A stretch of 64,000 nucleotides of DNA, from NCBI RefSeq assembly GCF_900129445.1, contig NZ_FQVT01000001.1, positions 186,001 to 250,000 on the forward strand, read 5' to 3'. Source of the DNA: Salegentibacter echinorum. GTDB taxonomy: Bacteria; Bacteroidota; Bacteroidia; Flavobacteriales; Flavobacteriaceae. Below are positions 34,081 to 42,578 of the stretch, in pieces. The first letter of the stretch is position 1. Each line of letters starts with the position of its first letter. The notes under the pieces were generated by a model. It was given only the letters and a program-made list of their open reading frames with translations, was not told the origin of the DNA and did not search any database. A program made the translations under genes and the position numbers.

Positions 34081-34785
34081 TTAATTTTTATTGTTTAATT
34101 TATTCAGCAATAATTCGGCTACTTTTTCTGAAGATGCCGGATTTTGCCCGGTAATAAGCAAGCCATCTTCCAGGGCGTATTCCTCATAGTCATTTCCTTT
34201 GCTATAATTTCCACCTTTCTCTTTGAGCATATCTTCTACTAAGAAAGGAACCACTTTGGTAAGTCCAGCGATATCTTCTTCAGAATTTGTGAAGCCGGTG
34301 ACGTTTTTGCCTTTTACCAGAGGTTCGCCCGATTCACCTTTTACCTTTTTCAAGGCGGCCGGAGCGTGACAAACAAAGGAAACCGGCTTGTTGGCTTTGT
34401 AAAAGTCTTCAATCAATTGGGACGATACTTCACTTTCAGCCAAATCCCACAAAGGTCCGTGGCCTCCCGGATAAAATACCGCATCATAATCTTTTGCAGA
34501 TACCTCAGAGAGTTTGTGCGTGGATTTTAACTGCTCCTTCAAAGCCTCATCTTTGTTATAACGCTTCGTCGATTCTGTTTGATTTTCTTCCTGTGCACTG
34601 GTAGGATCAATTGGTGGCTGACCACCTTTTGGAGAAGCCAGCGTCACCTTCGCGCCGTTATCTATTAAATGATAATAGGGCGTAGTAAACTCTTCAATCC
34701 AAAATCCTGTTTTTTGGCCGGTGTCTCCTAATTCTTCGTGAGACGTTAAAACGATTAATATTTTTTGTTGCTTTGTATTTGTCAT
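34081..34785 (-). CDS. DJ-1/PfpI family protein (Hsp31-like glutamine amidotransferase domain)
   Basis: A 234-residue class I GATase-like protein. The nucleophile elbow VSFVCHAPAAL holds C139, and YPGGHGPLWDLAES precedes it. LTSHEELGDTGQKTGFWIEE near the N-terminus supplies the family glutamate. Close relatives act as glyoxalase III or deglycase on reactive carbonyls, or as Hsp31 chaperones. It lies between two oxidoreductase genes on the same strand (19 bp from the upstream one), in what looks like a carbonyl or electrophile stress operon under TetR control. Confidence 0.9.
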   Translation of the reverse strand: MTNTKQQKILIVLTSHEELGDTGQKTGFWIEEFTTPYYHLIDNGAKVTLASPKGGQPPIDPTSAQEENQTESTKRYNKDEALKEQLKSTHKLSEVSAKDYDAVFYPGGHGPLWDLAESEVSSQLIEDFYKANKPVSFVCHAPAALKKVKGESGEPLVKGKNVTGFTNSEEDIAGLTKVVPFLVEDMLKEKGGNYSKGNDYEEYALEDGLLITGQNPASSEKVAELLLNKLNNKN

Positions 34786-34804
34786 AAATTTAGTACTTTA
34801 AAAA

Positions 34805-35800
34805 TTATACTTTAACGATCATTTTACCTTTGTTTTTACCTTCAAAAAGATCTAAAAAGGCGTTGGGAATATTGTCAAAACCTTCTACAATGGTTTCTGA
34901 AAAATTGAGCTTTTCAGCTTTCAGCCATTGTGATAGCTTGTCCATACCTTCGGGAAATTTGTCGGCATAATTGCCAATAATAAAACCCTGCATTAATACG
35001 CTTTTCTTAATCAGAAATGGCTCCACACGCGGACCAGTAGGTATGGAAGTACTGTTGTATAGCGAAATTGCACCACACACTACAATGCGCCCAAAACGGT
35101 TAATATTGGCGTGAACACTGTCTGAGATTGTTCCGCCCACATTATCGTAATACACATCAACACCGTTAGGCGCGGCATCAGCAATCGCTTTGGTCATATC
35201 TTCCGTTGTGTTGTAATTAATCGCCGCATCAAAACCGAATTTAGATTTAAGCATTTCTCCTTTTTCATCAGTTCCTGCGATGCCAACCACTCGACAGCTC
35301 AGGATTTTCCCAATTTGGCCTACTATAGTACCTACCGCACCTGCGGCTCCTGAAACAACGATGGTTTCGCCTTTTTGGGGATTTCCAATTTTGGTCAACC
35401 CGAAATAAGCCGTTAAGCCCGTCATTCCTAAAATTCCGAGATAAGCCGATAAGGGCGCTTTATCTGCATCAACCTTGAGCAGTTCATTGCCGTTGTTGGT
35501 TTGGTATTCTTTCCAGTCTAACATTCCGGAGACAAAATCACCTTTGGAAAAAGAGTCATTTTTCGATTCTATGACTTCAGCAATGATGCCGGAATTAATT
35601 GGTTTTTGTAATTGAAAAGGCTCAACATAAGAGTCAGCATCGCTCATCCTGCCTCGCATATAAGGATCTACAGAAACGTACCTGGTTTTTAAAAGAACTT
35701 CTCCACTTGTAACTTCAGGGGTATCTTCGTTTGTAAATTTAAAATCGGATTCTTGTGGTTTTCCGTTTGGACGATTATTTAAAAGAATGGTCTTATTCAT
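34805..35800 (-). CDS. NADP-dependent zinc-free MDR oxidoreductase (CurA/LTB4DH-like)
   Basis: A 331-residue medium-chain reductase of the leukotriene B4 12-hydroxydehydrogenase/CurA type, which reduces the double bond of enones and alkenals. It opens ILLNNRPNGKPQESDFKF and has RYVSVDPYMRGRMSD. Its cofactor site is VVSGAAGAVGTIVGQIG, and VDVYYDNVGG is typical of the family. It is the first gene of the cluster and lies behind an operator copy at 35849-35862. Together with the DJ-1 protein it points to detoxification of reactive carbonyl compounds. Confidence 0.92.
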   Translation of the reverse strand: MNKTILLNNRPNGKPQESDFKFTNEDTPEVTSGEVLLKTRYVSVDPYMRGRMSDADSYVEPFQLQKPINSGIIAEVIESKNDSFSKGDFVSGMLDWKEYQTNNGNELLKVDADKAPLSAYLGILGMTGLTAYFGLTKIGNPQKGETIVVSGAAGAVGTIVGQIGKILSCRVVGIAGTDEKGEMLKSKFGFDAAINYNTTEDMTKAIADAAPNGVDVYYDNVGGTISDSVHANINRFGRIVVCGAISLYNSTSIPTGPRVEPFLIKKSVLMQGFIIGNYADKFPEGMDKLSQWLKAEKLNFSETIVEGFDNIPNAFLDLFEGKNKGKMIVKV

Positions 35801-35848
35801 ATTATTTTTTTAGAGTTTACTTAATTTTGAATTCGAAAATAATTTATT

Positions 35849-35862
35849 AATGAACGTTCATT
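35849..35862. promoter_or_regulatory. TetR operator, copy 1
   Basis: AATGAACGTTCATT is a perfect 14-bp palindrome between the TetR gene and the oxidoreductase start (49 bases before it). The same palindrome, with the same four bases CATT after it, occurs upstream of the TetR gene. Confidence 0.75.
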
Positions 35863-35883
35863 CATTTTTTTGGATAGATTTTT

Positions 35884-36462
35884 TTAGATTTTGATGGCAT
35901 CCCAGGCACTTTGAAAGGCTTTTTGACGCATTTCATCATTTAATTTATAATAGTTTTTCTCCTGAATAGCCAATAAAAACGATAAAGGATAGACTGTATA
36001 AGCGTAAAGAATATAATTGGAAAGCGGTTTAACGATTTCCTCTTTCCTGCCTTTTTCCCATAAATCGAGTAGGGGCTGCAAATGTTTTAATCCTTCTTCT
36101 GCAACAGCCTCATCAATTATTGGGGTGTTGTCACATTGTGATAAAAAGGTAGCCTCATCGATTTTATTTAATTTATAATCGGCGATATTATACCATATAA
36201 TTTCAAATCCTTTTTTAACCGGAAGACCATCTTCGTAGCCTTTAAATGCGTGTTCACTAAAAGAGGCTTTAACCGTTAAATACAGGGAATTGATTAAATC
36301 TTGCTTGTTTTCGAAATAAAGATATATGGTGGCTGGCGCAACTCCGGCTAGTTTTGCAATTTTGGACATCGGGGCTTTGTGAAAGCCGTGATTGTTGACC
36401 AGGTTTAAGGTGGCGTCTAAAAGCGCCGTTTTTTTATCGGTTATTTTTTCCTTTTTCTCCAT
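35884..36462 (-). CDS. TetR/AcrR family transcriptional regulator
   Basis: A 192-residue repressor. The N-terminal HTH (ALLDATLNLVNNHGFHKAPM, then IAKLAGVAPATIYLYFENKQ) is classic TetR, and the C-terminal ligand domain is helical. The gene lies directly upstream of the MDR/DJ-1/SDR cluster on the same strand. Identical palindromes sit upstream of both this gene and the cluster, so it most likely represses itself and the cluster and is released by a small electrophile. The ligand is unknown. Confidence 0.92.
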   Translation of the reverse strand: MEKKEKITDKKTALLDATLNLVNNHGFHKAPMSKIAKLAGVAPATIYLYFENKQDLINSLYLTVKASFSEHAFKGYEDGLPVKKGFEIIWYNIADYKLNKIDEATFLSQCDNTPIIDEAVAEEGLKHLQPLLDLWEKGRKEEIVKPLSNYILYAYTVYPLSFLLAIQEKNYYKLNDEMRQKAFQSAWDAIKI

Positions 36463-36902
36463 TTTTTCAATGCTGTTTTAAATAGTTTCTTTATTGGTTT
36501 AGAACTTGATTAGTTATCCTTGTTTCAGCATTAATAAAAATCTTTCTAAACCGGAATTAACTATCTTCACAAGGCAAAATTATAAAAAATGAACGTTCAT
36601 TCATTAGAAAATGTGTTCTTTAACAATATTTTAATTGTAAGATTTAATCTTCGGGAAGTTTTGTGACAAAATCAGGATGGATTGAAACGGCTTTAAACAG
36701 TATTGTTTGCTAAGAATTCAGTTTTTTTTACGCTTACTTAGGCCAGTAGTGTACTACGCAATTGAACTATTATAACTTTATTCTAAACGGGAGTAAGACG
36801 CTTCTAAATTCGCAGTTTCTTTACAGAAAGGGTAGTTGAAGTCTATTTTTTTTACTTGCTTTTATTTTTGTTGAAATTCTACGGCTTTGCTTCAGGTTAA
36901 AA
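36463..36902. other. Spacer upstream of the TetR gene
   Basis: A 440-bp gene-free stretch. The TetR operator copy 2 is at 36588-36601. Otherwise it is AT-rich with no further signals recognised. Confidence 0.4.
36588..36601. promoter_or_regulatory. TetR operator, copy 2
   Basis: AATGAACGTTCATT, identical to 35849-35862, lies 126 bases before the TetR start codon. The identity extends to 18 bp. Confidence 0.75.
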
Positions 36903-37856
36903 CTATTTTTTCTTCCATTGTACAGTATATTCTCCCGTAGGGGTTACCTCTGTCCACTTTCCTCCTATAATTTTTTTTTCTCTAGTTCTATTATTAATTA
37001 AACGAAGCTTATAAGAAACCTGACGCTTGCGCCATTCTTGTTCGGTAAAAAATGCAGATTCACCGGCGGGGACAGTAACGGTTTTCATGGCCTCAAAACC
37101 GTGCGGTTTTTTTGTTGAATAGTCACTGTATAAGCTTTTTTCCCCGTTACGGTAAATTTCACCATTATTAATGGCTGTAGGGACTTCAAGCATTATAGAG
37201 TCCTTTTTTAACCATACAAACGCATCTTCCTCGTTGCTATGAAACGTAGATTGGTTATGAACATCAATTCCTCCATAAGGGGAGAAAGAAAATTCCTGAG
37301 GTTCCGGAATATTAAAATTATAAACGGTGGTTCCTTTTTTTACAAAAATGGAATCGCCATCCTCTTCTTTTAAACTATAGGTTATGCTATCAAACTCATA
37401 ACCCTGTGATTTTTTTTGAAATACCTCAATTTCTTTTACTTCCTCTCCCGACTTTATTATTACAGTAAAGCCAAATTCTTCACCTGTGCTGTTTTCTTTT
37501 AACCAAATTTTAAGCGAGGATGGCGAATCTTTGGTAATTATAAAGCCTTTATTATTCCACAAAGCTTCTATCTTTCCCTGGCCTTCCAGTGATAATGAAG
37601 AGTGTTCCTTTGTTAATTCCCCGTCTTGCGAGTAGGTCTCTCCCTGAATATTAACATCGCCGTTATGGTTAAGTACTGCAGCTATATACCAGTTAGCACT
37701 GTTAAAAGAAACTGCTGTAGCCCCGCCTTCAGCTTCCATTTCAATCAATTGGGTTGAAGGTTTTATGCTTGAAACTTTGTCGTCATTGCTGCAAGACGTT
37801 AATGCAAATGATAGGAATAAACCAATGAGTATTCCTTTAAATTTATAGATGTTCAT
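36903..37856 (-). CDS. Lipoprotein with BACON-like N-terminal region
   Basis: A 317-residue protein with lipobox FALTSC (C22) and an SNDDK linker, so it is probably a surface or periplasmic lipoprotein. Residues 35-150 look like a BACON or related beta-sandwich domain (IEMEAEGGATAVSFNSANWY, then FTVIIKSGEEVKEIEVFQK). The remainder is beta-rich without a motif I know. No catalytic residues are evident. It is flanked by gene-free stretches and stands alone. The function is unknown. Confidence 0.65.
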   Translation of the reverse strand: MNIYKFKGILIGLFLSFALTSCSNDDKVSSIKPSTQLIEMEAEGGATAVSFNSANWYIAAVLNHNGDVNIQGETYSQDGELTKEHSSLSLEGQGKIEALWNNKGFIITKDSPSSLKIWLKENSTGEEFGFTVIIKSGEEVKEIEVFQKKSQGYEFDSITYSLKEEDGDSIFVKKGTTVYNFNIPEPQEFSFSPYGGIDVHNQSTFHSNEEDAFVWLKKDSIMLEVPTAINNGEIYRNGEKSLYSDYSTKKPHGFEAMKTVTVPAGESAFFTEQEWRKRQVSYKLRLINNRTREKKIIGGKWTEVTPTGEYTVQWKKK

Positions 37857-38055
37857 AGTAGGGGGATTTTCAACATGTTATGTTTTTTAAACCTGTAATC
37901 AAGTAAATACCAAAGTTTTGTCGGGAATTTGTTTTGCTACTAAAATACTGCTATTTTTTGGTAAACTAGAGACCGACTACCAAAAAATGGAACTTTAGGC
38001 CAGGATATAGAAATGGTATCCTTAAGGAAATTATTAATGAAAACTTTTTAGTTTC

Positions 38056-38874
38056 TTATGGTAAAACAACTAATGGGGTTTGCCCTTCATTTACTAGCTC
38101 ATCAATTAAAAACTTTCTAAAGAGCTGATCTGTTAGGAGGCGCGAACCTTTTTGTACAATCAGCAACTCGTCAATTTTATTATTTATAACTTTCTTAATG
38201 TCGTTAAAGGGATCGTTCCCTTCATATATCGCAAATGACGTATTGTATTTATCTACAAATAACCCTGATAATTCCCGAAGATGTTTTTCTATATCCACCG
38301 TTTTTTCATAGGGTTTCGTTAAATGAAAAAAGATAATTTCTGTATTATCACGATCAATAAAACTCAAAAATTTGTTTAATTCCAGAATATTCAAAGGATG
38401 TTTTTCCGTTACTGCCACAAAAATTTTTTCGTGAGAAAATGTATTAATTTCAACAGGCATCGCTACAGTAATATTTTCTATAGCATCAATTATCTGAAGG
38501 GTTACACTAGGAAGAAGTAACTTTTTGAATAAACCTTTTCTTTTTATTCCTGAAAAAATTAGGTTGTCAAAAGGTTCCGATAGAAGTTTAGGCAGGCTAA
38601 GTTGTAAATTTTCTTCAGAAACATAAAACGAAACCTTAACCGTAGGTGGAATAAGTTTCTTCGCGAGGTCTTTTAACTTGTTTAAAGCTTCATCATTGGT
38701 TTGTTGTGTAAGTTGTTGTCTAATTTGCGTGTCGGTAAGAGAAGGTTTTAAAACAAGGGTCTGGTGCACTAACAAAAGTTCTACATTTACCTCCTTACTC
38801 CACTCACAAGCATACTTAATGAGGTTTGTTGAAGATGCTGAAAAGTCAATTAGTATAATAAATCTTTTTTTCAT
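38056..38874 (-). CDS. Universal stress protein, tandem UspA-like domains
   Basis: A 272-residue protein with two UspA-like halves. The first begins KRFIILIDFSASSTNLIKYA with a strand-helix order typical of UspA. The second begins HEKIFVAVTEKHPLNILELN. The ATP-binding Gx2Gx9G(S/T) signature is poorly conserved, so nucleotide binding is uncertain. In Flavobacteriia such two-domain proteins respond to general stress. It is a single-gene unit with 628 bp of non-coding sequence upstream. Confidence 0.8.
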   Translation of the reverse strand: MKKRFIILIDFSASSTNLIKYACEWSKEVNVELLLVHQTLVLKPSLTDTQIRQQLTQQTNDEALNKLKDLAKKLIPPTVKVSFYVSEENLQLSLPKLLSEPFDNLIFSGIKRKGLFKKLLLPSVTLQIIDAIENITVAMPVEINTFSHEKIFVAVTEKHPLNILELNKFLSFIDRDNTEIIFFHLTKPYEKTVDIEKHLRELSGLFVDKYNTSFAIYEGNDPFNDIKKVINNKIDELLIVQKGSRLLTDQLFRKFLIDELVNEGQTPLVVLP

Positions 38875-39502
38875 TTTGTAAAATTTTAAAATGCACTTGT
38901 GCCTGGATAATCATTCTTTTCAATCAATCTTTAAGAGCATTTTTTATCCATTAACCATCAAAACTGATTGTTGTTAAACCACTGACAAAAAACCAATTTA
39001 CCAAATATATAAAACGGTAATATTATTATGAAAACCTTTCAAATATAATCATTGACGTTCCATAAAAATAAAACTAATTAGCATATTCTCTTTTAAAACA
39101 ATGTCTAAAAGCGGTTTCATAATTATTCTTCTTGCTATTTTCGCCTAAAAGAGGTCGTTGAAGGATATTATTTATGAAAAAGCAGGACTCTTAGTTAGTT
39201 AGTTAGTGTTTTCTCTATTTTCTTGCAGCAAAGCGTCCCGATAACTAGCGGGATTGTTTCTTTAACGCACCATAATGATTTCAAAGAATAAACAGCAACA
39301 TAGCTAGTTTTTCCCTGATTTATTCTAAATTTTGGTATAAGAAAGTATCGAAAAAAACCGTCAACAAATCACTCCTAAGTGAATTGATACCTGTGAAATT
39401 CCGGGTATTTGATTGTAAACCTTAAACTTCAGAAGAAAAAATGCGTAATTTTTGCTTCTGGGCTAAAAAAAATAGGGAAGGGGCTAATCGTCCCCGTCCC
39501 GT
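38875..39502. other. Gene-free spacer with a TTAG microsatellite
   Basis: A 628-bp region between two minus-strand genes. It holds four tandem TTAG units at 39191-39206. A small plus-strand ORF at 39409-39621 runs antisense into the neighbouring gene and is not called. No terminator with a clear T-run was found. Confidence 0.4.
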
Positions 39503-41347
39503 TTATATTTGTTTTACAAAGTCTAGAAAAACCTCCTTATGACGTTCCAAATCTAAATTTGGCGATAGTGATACACGGGCAATGTAATCTTTGTCAGCTT
39601 CCTTGGTGGTTCCCTGGGTAGAAGTGGCAGGAATAGTCCAGTAACATCCATTTAATTGCCCATAACTCACACAATATTTGCTTTCGTTGGGAATTTCCTG
39701 AATCATCATATTAATCAGTTTTAGGTTTAATGCTCTTTTATAAGCTTCCCTTTCTTCAGCAGTATCTCCTTTCGTGGGAAGGTCTAATGAGAAAACCGAT
39801 GGGGTAAATCCTTGGTTTGCCAATTGTTCAGAAACAAAATTTATTTTAGCTTCCGGTAAATTCTCCTGGATAAAACTCACAAATTCACGCGTATTTTTAT
39901 AGGCATCTTTAATCCGCTGGTTCATGGTAGGCAATTGTTCTGCTAATATTTCCATCTGAAGATTTGTTGCTTTATTATCACAAAGTACAAGGTGCTCTTC
40001 TACTTTATCCAATAAATTGGCAGCTTTATTATTGGCTACACAGTAACCGGCAGTACATCTTCCGCCACTGGGAAATTTAGATCCGCTTACGTATGAAATG
40101 CTGCTAATTGCGGAGAGTATTCCATCACTGGCCAGAAATTGTACGTTGGGACAAAACGTTTGGTCTAAAATAAAAACGGGCTCAATAGCCACTTTGTCCG
40201 TTGAGGTCTTACGTTTTTCCTGTAGTACATCTCTTAAGTCTTTCAGGTTTGGAACTTCAACCCTGGGATTTGTAGGAATCTCTGCAATAATATAGGGGAC
40301 AGCATCTTCCCGGGCAACTTTCTCTAAAACGGTATCGATGCTTTGCACCATATCGTTATCACCATCTACGGGCATATCCAGCACTTCAACTCGATCAAGA
40401 CAAGCGGCAACCCGTCTAACCTGGTCGTTTGTCCCACCATAACAATTGGGAGGAACAATAAATTTAATTTCTTTTCCTTTATGTTTTTCTAAAGCTTCGT
40501 GAACGAGGCCCATCATAATCGCATACTGCATGGAAAGTCCGCAGGAAGCCACCAATACTTTTGAACTTGTACCGGTAATTTCATTTATGGAATTGGTAAC
40601 CTGATTTTTTTTGGTGCCAATTTCGGTTTCTTTACTTTTAGCTGAAGATTTGCCCACGAGTAGCTTTAACGCAGCAAGACAATTGGCGGGGGTCATAGCA
40701 ATAGTTTCCCTTCTTCTTACGTGTTGAATTTCTGAAACATAAGCATTATCCTGCTTTCCATCCATTACTAAAACACTACCCAGGTCTGACTGTAAATTGA
40801 TGAAAAAATCGATATTTGAGGAAAGGTTCACTTCTGAAACTTGAGCATCCTGAGAGATAAAAACCGTACTACCATCAAACGACGAAATTTCCTCTACTGT
40901 TTTCACCTTTTTCAAATCAAATGAATAGCCATAAACCTCACGCAATGTTTCCACATCAAAAAATTCGGGCAGTTTATCTGTATAAAGGATTCGGGTATTT
41001 TTTTGGTCTAATAGGTTTTTTCTAAGAATGGCCAAAACCGGAATTGTTTTTGACTGAAAAGCAATTACATTTTCAGGATCCAGGTCATTAGATTTTGCTA
41101 TCGCCCATTCCAGAATACAGGATAATGGGTGTCCCAGGCGAATATAATCGTAGGCCGTGGGTAACTTTTGCAACGCAAAGGTTTCTGCGATATTTTCACG
41201 ATATAAATTTTCAAAATGTTCTAAAAATTGAGTTTTCGCCAATTCTTCATCATAAATATCCAATCGGTGCGTGGTGAGTTTTAACCAATCGGTAGGCATA
41301 TTTGCAATTACTTCACTAATATAATTCAGCATTTTATCGTCTTTCAT
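39503..41347 (-). CDS. PLP-dependent Cys/Met-metabolism-like enzyme, long form
   Basis: A 614-residue fold-type I PLP enzyme. The C-terminal two-thirds match the cystathionine gamma-synthase/beta-lyase family. The PLP lysine is K424 in VSGSKFPSGGRC, with PNCYGGTNDQVRRVA and AEIPTNPRVEVPN before it. About 200-250 N-terminal residues (HRLDIYDEELAKTQFLEHFE and following) precede the usual domain, making it about 200 residues longer than classic family members. I chose the ATG at 41347 over an upstream start at 41389. Substrate and pathway are not evident from neighbours. It is a single-gene unit. Confidence 0.8.
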   Translation of the reverse strand: MKDDKMLNYISEVIANMPTDWLKLTTHRLDIYDEELAKTQFLEHFENLYRENIAETFALQKLPTAYDYIRLGHPLSCILEWAIAKSNDLDPENVIAFQSKTIPVLAILRKNLLDQKNTRILYTDKLPEFFDVETLREVYGYSFDLKKVKTVEEISSFDGSTVFISQDAQVSEVNLSSNIDFFINLQSDLGSVLVMDGKQDNAYVSEIQHVRRRETIAMTPANCLAALKLLVGKSSAKSKETEIGTKKNQVTNSINEITGTSSKVLVASCGLSMQYAIMMGLVHEALEKHKGKEIKFIVPPNCYGGTNDQVRRVAACLDRVEVLDMPVDGDNDMVQSIDTVLEKVAREDAVPYIIAEIPTNPRVEVPNLKDLRDVLQEKRKTSTDKVAIEPVFILDQTFCPNVQFLASDGILSAISSISYVSGSKFPSGGRCTAGYCVANNKAANLLDKVEEHLVLCDNKATNLQMEILAEQLPTMNQRIKDAYKNTREFVSFIQENLPEAKINFVSEQLANQGFTPSVFSLDLPTKGDTAEEREAYKRALNLKLINMMIQEIPNESKYCVSYGQLNGCYWTIPATSTQGTTKEADKDYIARVSLSPNLDLERHKEVFLDFVKQI

Positions 41348-41868
41348 AAGTATCAGTTTAGATAGGCCGATAATATACATGAAATCCACTTTTTAAAAAC
41401 CTTGGAAGAGCTTTTATTCTAATGTTTTTCAGTATAAAGCTATCTGGAATTAAGAAAACTTGCGCTTACTTGCTATTAAGACATAAGATCACAGAATGCG
41501 TTAAGATACCCATTGTGTTTTTCTTAGTATCCTGGAGTCTTAGTAGTCTTTTTTTAACGTTTATCCTGAGGTTTTATGGTCACTTTTAAATCTAATCATC
41601 ACTATTTAGTGTTGAGCTAATTTTAATTTGAAATGCATTAACCTCAACAGTGAGAAGTCACTAATTTTGTTAGCTTCTAAGTTTTTAAATGCTTAGCTTT
41701 TGAAAATTTAGAGGACAGGTTTAATCGCGGGGCGATAGCCAAAGGTTTAATTCCCTTGGGGCTTGCCTCGAAATAAAAGAACTTTCTTCGTAAGGATACC
41801 TCGTACCCTTTGATCGAGGTTGTTGATTAGTCAATTTTTAAACGAGTTCAATAAATAGTATTCCAATC
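41348..41868. other. Intergenic region holding the dispersed repeat
   Basis: A 521-bp region between divergent genes. It contains copy 2 of the dispersed repeat at 41722-41828, ending 40 bp before the GntA-like start codon. Nothing else was recognised. Confidence 0.45.
41722..41828 (+). repeat. Dispersed intergenic repeat, copy 2
   Basis: Shares GGGGCTTGCCTCGAAATAAA and TCGAGGTTGTTGATT with copy 1 at 3741-3846, in the same orientation, at roughly 75-80 percent identity by eye. Confidence 0.75.
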
Positions 41869-42528
41869 ATGGCCCACAACGCGCAAAAAGAATCTATGTT
41901 AACTGCTTTTCATGATTTTATCATAAAAGAAAATCACCCATGTATAATGGCGCAAACCGTTTTCAAAATGGATAGCGTAGATTTTCACTCCTATTCCAAT
42001 TTTGGTTCAGAAGAAACCGGAAAACTAATCATGAGGGATTTAAAAGTATATCTTAAGAATTATGATTTTACTTCGAATGATTTTTTTACGTTTATCGCAG
42101 CTTTTGAGAATGAAGAGAAGTTTTCTGAGAAAGAATTTGAAAAAATGCTTTGGCAGCAACTTCAGCATTTACACAACTTAGATGAAGAAGCCTGGGACCC
42201 AAGCGTAAGTGACGATGTAAATGATGATTCGTTTAGTTTTAGTCTTTATAACCGGGCATTTTATATTGTAGGACTTCACCCAAATAGTTCCAGGCTTGCG
42301 AGACAAAGCCCTTTCCCAGCAATAGTTTTTAATTTGCACTGGCAGTTTGAAAAATTACGGGAGATGGGAAGTTATGAAACTGTTCGTGATCGCATTCGGG
42401 ACCGGGATGAAGCTTTGCAAGGATCTGTAAACCCCATGATGCAAGATTTTGGTGCCGGGAGTGAAGCTAAACAATACAGTGGTAGAAAAGTAGGCAAAGA
42501 TTGGAAATGTCCTTTTCATAAATATTAG
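41869..42528 (+). CDS. GntA/YqcI/YcgG family haem-dependent protein
   Basis: A 219-residue protein of the YqcI/YcgG family. The family is named after GntA, a haem-dependent N-hydroxylase of guanitoxin synthesis. Family features visible are the N-terminal HPCIMAQTVF, the central WQQLQHLHNLDEEAWDPSVS, PFPAIVFNLHWQFEKLREMG and the C-terminal WKCPFHKY with its conserved Cys and His. No other guanitoxin genes are near, so its substrate here is unknown. It starts 40 bp after a dispersed repeat. Confidence 0.85.
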   Translation: MAHNAQKESMLTAFHDFIIKENHPCIMAQTVFKMDSVDFHSYSNFGSEETGKLIMRDLKVYLKNYDFTSNDFFTFIAAFENEEKFSEKEFEKMLWQQLQHLHNLDEEAWDPSVSDDVNDDSFSFSLYNRAFYIVGLHPNSSRLARQSPFPAIVFNLHWQFEKLREMGSYETVRDRIRDRDEALQGSVNPMMQDFGAGSEAKQYSGRKVGKDWKCPFHKY

Positions 42529-42578
42529 CAGTTCTTGAATATTTAAATTTTTTAGAACATTTTCTATAGCAGAATTTC

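Noticed and set aside
39191-39206. Four TTAG units considered as a phase-variable repeat
   Set aside because: It is not in a gene or at a clear promoter, and four units are too few to expect frequent slippage.
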